Source: JBKEAJ01 sp047972135 (lineage in GTDB: Bacteria; Bacteroidota; Bacteroidia; Bacteroidales; Prolixibacteraceae). From it: a DNA stretch of 13,027 nucleotides. The translations under genes were made by a program, and so were the position numbers. Below the pieces are notes generated by a model, which was not told the origin of the DNA, searched no databases, and saw only the letters and a list, made by a program, of their open reading frames with translations. The DNA is taken from NCBI GenBank assembly GCA_047972135.1, contig JBKEAJ010000046.1, positions 1-13,027 of the forward strand, written 5' to 3'. How positions within the stretch are numbered: the stretch's first letter is position 1; each line of letters begins with the position of its first letter. Positions 1 to 4,369 of the stretch are shown one piece after another.

Positions 1-84
1 ATCACGATAACTCTCCACTACCCGAAAGTAGTGTTCCGACTTCATGGTCGAAGGGTTCTGTCGTAATGAGCATCTAATAAACAT
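1..84 (-). CDS. N-terminus of probable IS1634-type (IS4 superfamily) transposase, cut by window edge
   Basis: An open minus-strand frame runs off the left edge. From the ATG at 84-82 it reads MFIRCSLRQNPSTMKS, then a segment containing HYFRVVESYRD. A short basic start followed by a Y-[FY]-R-[LV]-VESYR block is, from memory, how IS1634-like DDE transposases of Bacteroidales begin. The catalytic DDE core would lie outside the window and is not seen. The frame stays open upstream to a TGA at 210-208, with a possible TTG start at 192-190, so the true start is uncertain; the ATG matches the family pattern best. The opposite strand is also open here (44-253), but its translation looks like a shadow. 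No terminal inverted repeat could be placed with confidence; an 8-bp inverted repeat at 219-226/239-246 is one candidate. The family call rests on about 12 residues. Confidence 0.5.
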   Translation of the reverse strand, partial: MFIRCSLRQNPSTMKSEHYFRVVESYRD

Positions 85-218
85 ATTGCAAAGGTCATAT
101 ATGTTCTTCAAATCTGCAAAAAATACCAGTGCACTACAAAACGGTTTGAGGCTCTCAGAGTCAATTGCGTATATATTTTGCTCCTTTACCAAAATCTCAG
201 AATATCCTCATCGACTTG

Positions 219-246
219 AGGTTAAAAGAAAATTCAAGTTTAACCT
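219..246. repeat. Inverted repeat AGGTTAAA-N12-TTTAACCT
   Basis: Perfect 8-bp arms are separated by 12 AT-rich bases, upstream of the probable transposase start. It could be part of an IS end, an operator or a weak hairpin. Nothing else in the sequence distinguishes these options. Confidence 0.35.
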
Positions 247-366
247 AACTTAACCATCTAAACACTTTTTGCTGCAATGTGGGTTAAAGCGTACGGCATA
301 TAGCTTGTATTTACATGTCATACTCTTATGATAGGAATAGATGCATACTTTTGGCTGAATAGTTAC

Positions 367-520
367 GCTGTCAGTCCGAAGATCTAAAAATCCAAAAATC
401 TAAAAAAAAGGCATCCGAGTAATGGCTATCGCACTCTCAGTGCTTGATATGCTAGGAATTATCTTTTCGTAGGACTTCGACCTACGTTATCAGACACAAG
501 GCTTTCAGCCTTTTAATACA
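367..520. repeat. Hairpin-rich interspersed repeat, copy C (inverted relative to 3517-3660)
   Basis: This stretch is the reverse complement, with about 80-90% identity by eye, of 3517-3660. Shared blocks include the GCTGTCAGTCCGAAGATC end, a GTCCGAGTAATGGCT block, AATT/GATTATCTTTTCG, and an ATCAGACACAAGGCTTTCAGCC block. It carries several small hairpins: GCAC-TCTCA-GTGC-like (430-442), CGTAGG-ACTTCGA-CCTACG (about 468-486; the equivalent site in the other copy is a shorter CGTAGCG), and AAGGCT-TTC-AGCCTT (498-512). It has no convincing reading frame. The rest of the gap from 254 to 553 holds no gene that I can see. Confidence 0.8.
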
Positions 521-553
521 AAAGGGTGTAGAGATACACTGTCGTGCGCTTCT

Positions 554-1804
554 CTAAAAAGACAAAATCGTAGAAAACAACAATCTAAAATTAGAAACAT
601 TGTAGCGACCATCAACTTCAAATTTTACAGAATCTACATCACCATAGCGTGCCACCGAATATTGAGGCTCAACTCCCAAAGTCAATCCCCGATAGTTATA
701 TTGTAAAGATGCTGATGCCGTCAGCAAATACTCCATCCTCTCTGTGTCTGTCATGCCGTAATAAGTTCCTCCTCCCAAACCGACATCATCCCTCGTCCCT
801 AAATTCTTATTATAGAGCAACATAAAAGACTTAATCCATCTCGTGCCGTGAGAAGCATTTAACCACACCGAGACTCTGCGTGTCGGCGTGTAAGTCTCAA
901 AACCCGTAAATTCATCTCTCTCCTTCACAACATAAGCACTCATCATCATGGCATCGCTCTTATTCTCTTCGTAGAAAAACTTCCCCCGAAAATCCCAATC
1001 CCTGAAAGCATAGCCCGCAAAAAATAAATACGACAAAGAATTTACCGTCTCCGTTGCCTTATACTCCTCCCCACTACTGCCAACGTAAGTAGTGCGAGGA
1101 AGTCCCTGATCAAAATCTAAACCTAAAGAAGCAAAGAAACCACCCTCCCTAAAGTCTACTCCTGCATATAAATTGGGAATAGAACCCGGTCGGGAATCAT
1201 TATTAGAATATACCTCGGGCGCTGCATCCTTAAACTGAAACTCATACAACACCACCCCTTTGATGTTGAATCTCCCAATCTGCTTGTTGTATTGAACCTG
1301 AGGCATTCGCGAAAAAGGATTTACAGGCATACCCGTCGAAAACGACAACAAGCGAGGAAGACCCTCTGGAACAAAAGCAGGATGCCAATACTGACCAACT
1401 ATCAAATTCGACTTAGCCCAATCAGACTTTATGTAGGCATGCCGAATCCGTAGCACAGACCTGTCGCCACCCAAAAAATCAACCTCTATATTGCCTGTTA
1501 TTTTTGCCTTACCATACTCTCCCGCATCGACTCGCAAACCAAACCTCGATAAAACCGAATACAAATTATGACTAAACCTAGCGTTTATATCATTCCCGTC
1601 TGCATCCAACTCCTTGTCATAGGGATATAAATAAAAAGCCCCCAAAGCAGGTGCCTTATTATTGCGAGTATCAAAATACATATCACTCCTGACAAAACCA
1701 TACAGAGATACTCGCTCCGTCCACTTCTCAGCCTCTTGGGCATGTAGCTCCTTAAATCCAACTGCTAAAACTAAAAATAACACTACAACGTAAATCTTGC
1801 TCAT
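554..1804 (-). CDS. Outer-membrane beta-barrel porin, DcaP-like
   Basis: The 416-residue product starts with a clear signal peptide (lysine, hydrophobic core, cleavage near LHA|QEAEKW at residue 22). The mature part begins with a VSLYGFVRSDMYFDTRNN segment and continues as alternating aromatic/hydrophobic strands with charged turns (e.g. GGFFASLGLDFDQG). It ends in phenylalanine (STILSF), the usual C-terminal signature of barrel proteins handled by the BAM machinery. The N-terminal YGF(V/I)R-D-Y-D pattern resembles proteins annotated as DcaP-family trimeric porins in Bacteroidota, thought to pass anionic or dicarboxylate-like solutes; the substrate here is unknown. The ATG at 1804 lies 18 bases after a TATCTTTG promoter box, supporting this start. 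The gene is isolated: repeats lie on both sides, and its likely -33 region falls inside a repeat. Confidence 0.72.
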   Translation of the reverse strand: MSKIYVVVLFLVLAVGFKELHAQEAEKWTERVSLYGFVRSDMYFDTRNNKAPALGAFYLYPYDKELDADGNDINARFSHNLYSVLSRFGLRVDAGEYGKAKITGNIEVDFLGGDRSVLRIRHAYIKSDWAKSNLIVGQYWHPAFVPEGLPRLLSFSTGMPVNPFSRMPQVQYNKQIGRFNIKGVVLYEFQFKDAAPEVYSNNDSRPGSIPNLYAGVDFREGGFFASLGLDFDQGLPRTTYVGSSGEEYKATETVNSLSYLFFAGYAFRDWDFRGKFFYEENKSDAMMMSAYVVKERDEFTGFETYTPTRRVSVWLNASHGTRWIKSFMLLYNKNLGTRDDVGLGGGTYYGMTDTERMEYLLTASASLQYNYRGLTLGVEPQYSVARYGDVDSVKFEVDGRYNVSNFRLLFSTILSF

Positions 1805-1822
1805 CTATTAAATTTTGAGCCG

Positions 1823-1830
1823 CAAAGATA
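1823..1830 (-). promoter_or_regulatory. Bacteroidota -7 promoter box (TATCTTTG) of the porin gene
   Basis: The box matches TAnnTTTG exactly and would start transcription roughly 10-15 bases before the porin ATG. The -33 region (about 1850-1854) lacks a good TTTG and consists of the end of the interspersed repeat that starts at 1841. Confidence 0.6.
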
Positions 1831-1840
1831 AGGATTTTTG

Positions 1841-1990
1841 GATCTTCGAACTGACAGCCGGGCAGAAAATGTTCTGCCCTTACATTATGTCCATATTTCC
1901 CGTCATTGCGAGCGAAGCGAAGCAATCTGTTCTTTGTAGGTAGGGATTGCCACGTCGCCAGCTCCTCGCAATGACGATCGTTCATCGGCT
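1841..1990. repeat. Interspersed repeat, copy A (direct repeat of 3643-3794)
   Basis: It shares with 3643-3794 the blocks GATCTTCG-A/G-ACTGACAGCCGGGCAG, CTACATTATG-like, CGTCATTGCGAG, a fully identical second half through GGTAGGGATTGCCACGTCGC, and ATCGTTCATCGGCT. Within it lies a hairpin at 1860-1879 (GGGCAGAA-AATG-TTCTGCCC) and a 76-bp unit bounded by perfect 12-bp inverted arms (CGTCATTGCGAG / CTCGCAATGACG, 1901-1912 and 1965-1976). This TCATTGCGAG...CGCAATGA unit resembles a MITE/REP-like palindrome seen between genes in many bacteria. Short frames through it are not genes. Confidence 0.85.
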
Positions 1991-2215
1991 ATTGGTCTAT
2001 TGTCTAAAATCTATCATCTAATATCTGAGACAGGGTATGCCCTATCTCTACATTTGGGCTAAAGCCATTCTGAGAGGGAGGGTGTTTACATTATTCCTCC
2101 AGCTAAAGCAGGAGGCAATTCATTTATTAATATAATTCATTAAATTTCAAGCAATTAAACCCTAAACGATTAAACGGTTCCACGATTCAACCTGTATTTT
2201 CACACATTATCATCA
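1991..2215. other. Gap between porin promoter region and TA module: small hairpins, no gene
   Basis: It holds an AGGG-TATG-CCCT hairpin (2034-2045), a CCTCC-N10-GGAGG hairpin (2096-2115) of the same type as the hcp terminator but without a T-run, and an AT-rich block (2126-2144) whose reverse complement recurs at 10849-10867. The sequence next to that block, ATTAAACCCTAAACGATT, is also echoed in inverted form near 10837-10850. I see no coding signal on either strand. Confidence 0.6.
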
Positions 2216-2251
2216 GAGAAAGAGCAGGCACAAAAAAATCAATTATGATTT
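2216..2251. repeat. Left direct repeat flanking the toxin-antitoxin pair
   Basis: A 36-base segment, GAGAAAGaGCAGGCAC then A7 then TCAATTATGATTT, recurs at 3002-3038 with one substitution (A to G) and one extra A in the run. The two copies bracket the toxin-antitoxin genes. This copy overlaps the antitoxin stop codon by two bases. Confidence 0.85.
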
Positions 2252-2543
2252 ATTTCAAGGGATATAGAGTATAATCTATCCCTACACCAAGTGCATGAGC
2301 TATTCTGGTCAATACTTCTATTGATACATTGCGCTTTGCGTTCTCAATGCTTGAGATATAAGATTTTTTTACTCCAATCTTCTTGCCCAACTCTTCTTGA
2401 GTAATTTTCTTGCGTTTGCGTTCTTCCCTCAGCTTAAGGGCTAGAAGTTCTACCTGTAATTCTGCCTCATAGGCATCGCGCTTAGGGGTGCCTATTTCTC
2501 CGTAAAACTCATTCTCTAGTTTTTCAAATGGTATTGTTTTCAT
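2250..2543 (-). CDS. Antitoxin of a HigBA-like pair, XRE/Cro-type helix-turn-helix
   Basis: The 97-residue protein has an N-terminal arm (about 1-35) and an XRE helix-turn-helix domain (about 37-90): LREERKRKKITQEELGKKIG, then a recognition helix around VKKSYISSIENAKRN and the closing IEVLTRIAHALGV. In this family the antitoxin binds and neutralises the toxin and represses the shared promoter through its DNA-binding domain. It starts two bases after the toxin stop (TAG-TT-ATG), so the two are surely co-transcribed and probably translationally coupled, with the toxin gene first as in higBA. A palindrome on the common promoter (2899-2916) is the natural operator. The C-terminus is short (YTLYPLK), and its stop codon touches the left flanking repeat. 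Confidence 0.9.
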   Translation of the reverse strand: MKTIPFEKLENEFYGEIGTPKRDAYEAELQVELLALKLREERKRKKITQEELGKKIGVKKSYISSIENAKRNVSIEVLTRIAHALGVGIDYTLYPLK

Positions 2544-2545
2544 AA

Positions 2546-2878
2546 CTATCTGTTTTTATAATATTCTTTCATTATTGCTTCTGCTCGTTTTATCTCTTTT
2601 TGTGGTGTTTTCTGTGTTTTCTTCTGAAAGCCGTGTGTGTAAACTATAAATGCTCTTTGTTCTTTATCCCAAAAGGCAAACAGACGATAGATATTTCCGT
2701 TTGATTTTGCTCTAAATTCCCATATATCAGCAGTTAGTTTTTTAAACTTTTCGCTATCCTTATATCCATTCATTATTGCTCTAATGATGTATGAGAACTT
2801 ATCGCGTTCTTTTGTATTTAATCTTCTCAAAAAATCAGCAGCTTCTTCCAATAATTCAATCTTTATCTCCTGCTTCAT
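2546..2878 (-). CDS. Toxin of a HigBA-like pair, RelE/HigB superfamily (phage Gp49-like)
   Basis: The 110-residue product matches the Gp49-like RelE/HigB toxin pattern (PF05973). It has an N-terminal helix pair (EEAADFLRRLNTKERDK), a core LTADIWEFRAKSNGNIYRLF, a strand AFIVYTHGFQKKTQKTP, and a C-terminal KEIKRAEAIMKEYYKNR helix. Members generally act as ribosome-dependent or free mRNA interferases; basic residues R56, K58, R65 and K87-K88 are likely RNA contacts. The ATG at 2878 gives the usual family length and start. The frame extends 12 codons upstream, but that stretch contains the promoter, so the longer start is rejected. The -7 box ends only four bases before the ATG, so the transcript is probably leaderless or nearly so. 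Activity has not been shown here. Confidence 0.9.
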   Translation of the reverse strand: MKQEIKIELLEEAADFLRRLNTKERDKFSYIIRAIMNGYKDSEKFKKLTADIWEFRAKSNGNIYRLFAFWDKEQRAFIVYTHGFQKKTQKTPQKEIKRAEAIMKEYYKNR

Positions 2879-2882
2879 ACTG

Positions 2883-2915
2883 CAAATATACACTAAAAGT
2901 TTGCATATAAGCAAA
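2883..2915 (-). promoter_or_regulatory. Promoter of the toxin-antitoxin pair (TTTG - N21 - TATATTTG)
   Basis: A -33 TTTG (2915-2912) and a perfect -7 TATATTTG (2890-2883) are spaced by 21 bases, a near-ideal Bacteroidota promoter. Only CAGT separates the -7 box from the toxin ATG. Confidence 0.85.
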
Positions 2916-2916
2916 C
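2899..2916. promoter_or_regulatory. Candidate operator GTTTGC-ATATAA-GCAAAC
   Basis: This is a perfect 6-bp inverted repeat with a 6-bp spacer, lying over the -33 element and upstream spacer of the toxin-antitoxin promoter. A third half-site-like TGCAAA occurs at 2881-2886 over the -7 box. The position suits autorepression by the antitoxin. Confidence 0.7.
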
Positions 2917-3001
2917 TTTCGCAGAGAAAAATTATTCGATCCGTTCAAGCATTATAACGACCTCGAAGAACTTGAATGGGAAATCAGGAGGGGTGCCGCA
3001 G
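2917..3001. other. Gap between TA promoter and right repeat; plus-strand frame open, no gene called
   Basis: The plus-strand frame that opens after a TAA at 2908-2910 reads ANFRREKLFDPFKHYND, then LEELEWEIRRGAAGE, through the right repeat and tRNA promoter to a TAA at 3077-3079 (56 codons). The composition looks coding, but there is no ATG start and it overlaps tRNA promoter elements. It may be the remnant 3' end of a gene interrupted by the toxin-antitoxin cassette, or chance. Confidence 0.3.
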
Positions 3002-3038
3002 GAGAAAGGGCAGGCACAAAAAAAATCAATTATGATTT
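3002..3038. repeat. Right direct repeat flanking the toxin-antitoxin pair
   Basis: This is the partner of 2216-2251: GAGAAAGgGCAGGCAC then A8 then TCAATTATGATTT. Its last bases form most of the TTTG -33 element of the tRNA-Asp promoter. Confidence 0.85.
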
Positions 3039-3067
3039 GCATGATAAAAAAATAGTATCTATCTTTG
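3036..3067 (+). promoter_or_regulatory. Promoter of tRNA-Asp (TTTG - N20 - TATCTTTG)
   Basis: TTTG at 3036-3039 and TATCTTTG at 3060-3067 are separated by 20 bases, as in the Bacteroidota sigma-factor consensus. Mature tRNA begins 15 bases after the box, leaving a short 5' leader. Confidence 0.8.
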
Positions 3068-3081
3068 CATCGCTTTAATGA

Positions 3082-3155
3082 GGTGGCGTAGTTCAGTTGG
3101 TTAGAATGCCGGCCTGTCACGCCGGAGGTCGCGAGTTCGAGTCTCGTCGTCACCG
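3082..3155 (+). tRNA. tRNA-Asp (anticodon GTC)
   Basis: The full cloverleaf can be folded by hand. The acceptor stem GGTGGCG (3082-3088) pairs with CGTCACC (3148-3154) with one G-U. The D-arm contains AGTTCAGTTGGTTAGAAT, the anticodon stem CCGGC/GCCGG frames the loop CTGTCAC with anticodon GTC, and the T-arm is GCGAG-TTCGAGT-CTCGT. Discriminator G73 is typical of tRNA-Asp. CCA is not encoded (the next bases are CTT), so it must be added post-transcriptionally. It is the only plus-strand gene recognised, with its own promoter and terminator. Confidence 0.97.
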
Positions 3156-3191
3156 CTTAGACCGAAAGACAAAAGATGGTCAAAACGACAC

Positions 3192-3227
3192 AAAGCCCTG
3201 CAAAACTTAGTTTTACAGGGCTTTTTT
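3192..3227 (+). terminator. Intrinsic terminator of tRNA-Asp
   Basis: AAAGCCCTG (3192-3200) pairs with CAGGGCTTT (3216-3224), and an inner AAAAC/GTTTT extends the stem. Six T residues follow at 3222-3227. It lies 37 bases after the tRNA. Confidence 0.9.
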
Positions 3228-3259
3228 CATTTATAGAAATCGTCCTAAAAGACATCAAA

Positions 3260-3357
3260 CTGCCACCTCCTCCCCCTTCGGGTACTCCTCATCCACGAAG
3301 AGAAGAGTCATTGCAAGCGACAGCGTGGCAATCTGCTCTTTGTTGTAGGAGATTGTA
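3260..3357. repeat. Two truncated interspersed repeats joined end to end
   Basis: The first part (about 3262-3287, CCACCTCCTCCCCCTTCGGG then TACTCCTC) matches the reverse complement of 10906-10934 next to the DUF2490 terminator. The second part (3307-3355, TCATTGCAAGCGACAGCG... GATTG) is a degraded left portion of the 76-bp palindromic unit found complete at 1901-1976 and 3705-3780. A short frame reading through the terminator and this block is not a gene. Confidence 0.7.
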
Positions 3358-3516
3358 CCATCTGTTTTGATATCGCACTTTCAGGCATCAACGACACACC
3401 TCCAGAAACGCACGACAATTCTATCTATCTCCTACTAGGAATGTTTATATTTTTTCGCCTACATCTTTTCTATTAAGCTCTAAGACCTACGGACTAAACC
3501 CTAAATCTGTATTTTC

Positions 3517-3660
3517 TGTATTAAGAGGCTGAAAGCCTTGTGTCTGATAGCGTAGCGAAAAGATAATCCCTAATATATCAAGCACTGAAAGTGCGAAGCC
3601 ATTACTCGGACACCTGGTTTTTTTTAGATTCTTGGATTTTCAGATCTTCGGACTGACAGC
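3517..3660. repeat. Hairpin-rich interspersed repeat, copy B (inverted relative to 367-520)
   Basis: It holds AAGGCT-like/AGCCTT hairpins (AGGCTGAAAGCCT, 3525-3537), the GCACTGAAAGTGC hairpin and an eight-T run, ending with GATCTTCGGACTGACAGC. It runs directly into repeat copy B of the other family at 3643, so the two families form one composite block here. The remaining stretch 3358-3516 has no gene or clear structure. Confidence 0.8.
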
Positions 3661-3794
3661 CGGGCAGGCACAAGACCTGCCCCTACATTATGCTCATATT
3701 TGTTCGTCATTGCGAGCGCAGCGCGGCAGTCTGTTCCTTGTAGGTAGGGATTGCCACGTCGCCAGCTCCTCGCAATGACGATCGTTCATCGGCT
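3643..3794. repeat. Interspersed repeat, copy B (direct repeat of 1841-1990)
   Basis: It contains the hairpin GGGCAGG-CACAAGA-CCTGCCC (3662-3682) and the 76-bp unit with perfect 12-bp inverted ends (3705-3716 and 3769-3780). The 76-bp unit differs from the copy at 1901-1976 by five substitutions, all in its left half. The block sits just downstream of aroK. I found no T-tailed terminator for the parE-parC-aroK transcript. Confidence 0.85.
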
Positions 3795-3850
3795 GTTCGC
3801 TTATAGCCTAGAGCGTACAGCATATTGCTTATATTATTAATTACCCCCTA

Positions 3851-4369
3851 TTATCCTCTATCTAATATGCCAACTAGCTCCTCGACTGTAATATTACTGC
3901 CCTCTACCACAATTTTCGATTGCTCGTAGAAAGGTCTGCGCTCCGTTAATTTATTTTCTATGTAATGCAGTAGCTCGTCTTTGTCAAGTCCCCTGATAAG
4001 AGGTCGGGAACTCTTCGATTTCGATAGACGTTTTGTCAGCTCGGGCAGAGGGATGTCTAAGAAAATACTAAGCCCTTTGCTGTTCATCAGCTCCATATTG
4101 CCTTTGAAACACGGCGCACCACCGCCTGTGGCTACTACCACATTATTAAACTCGCATACCTCCTCCAATGCCTTGCGCTCCCTATCCCTAAAACCATCTT
4201 CACCATATTGCTCGAAAATCTGAGGGACACTCTTAAAGTTGCGATTTTCGATAAATTTATCCAAATCTACAAACTCAAAGCCAAGTGCTTTTGCCAAACC
4301 CAGCCCGAGAGTGGTCTTCCCACTGCCCATGAAGCCAACAAGAAATATGGGTTTAGCAAAATTATTCAT
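3851..4369 (-). CDS. aroK: Shikimate kinase
   Basis: Shikimate kinase phosphorylates the 3-hydroxyl of shikimate with ATP, step five of the chorismate pathway, in the cytoplasm. The 172-residue product has Walker A GFMGSGKT (12-19), the shikimate-binding D37 in FVDLDKF, R61 in the FRDRE block, the GGG turn (82-84), the flexible lid SSRPLIRG with R122, and the C-terminal ERRPFYEQ arginines. The ATG at 4369 gives the usual family length; an in-frame ATG 39 bases upstream would add residues unlike the family. The start lies inside the end of parC (ATGAATAA; eight-base overlap), so translation is probably coupled and the gene is the third of the parE-parC-aroK operon. It has no promoter of its own that I can see. 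Confidence 0.95.
   Translation of the reverse strand: MNNFAKPIFLVGFMGSGKTTLGLGLAKALGFEFVDLDKFIENRNFKSVPQIFEQYGEDGFRDRERKALEEVCEFNNVVVATGGGAPCFKGNMELMNSKGLSIFLDIPLPELTKRLSKSKSSRPLIRGLDKDELLHYIENKLTERRPFYEQSKIVVEGSNITVEELVGILDRG

Noticed and set aside
15..32. Palindrome CACTAC-CCGAAA-GTAGTG
   Set aside because: It lies within the probable transposase coding frame (HYFRVV) and has no T-run or promoter beside it; probably chance.
44..253. 69-codon plus-strand frame at the left edge
   Set aside because: The minus-strand frame over the same bases has a transposase-like block; this one has no recognisable feature and looks like its shadow.
1752..1985. 77-codon minus-strand frame across the porin start and repeat A
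   Set aside because: It is a translation of the 76-bp palindromic repeat plus the porin promoter, overlapping the porin start in another frame.
2932..3153. 73-codon minus-strand frame beginning MTTRLELATSGV
   Set aside because: It is the antisense of tRNA-Asp and its promoter; this type of frame is a well-known false prediction opposite tRNA genes.
3176..3370. 64-codon plus-strand frame after tRNA-Asp
   Set aside because: It reads through the tRNA terminator and two truncated repeats, with proline runs coming from the CCTCC repeat.
1841..3794. CRISPR array suspected from repeated blocks
   Set aside because: Repeats are long, few, hairpin-rich and irregularly spaced, without unique spacers of constant size or any cas gene.
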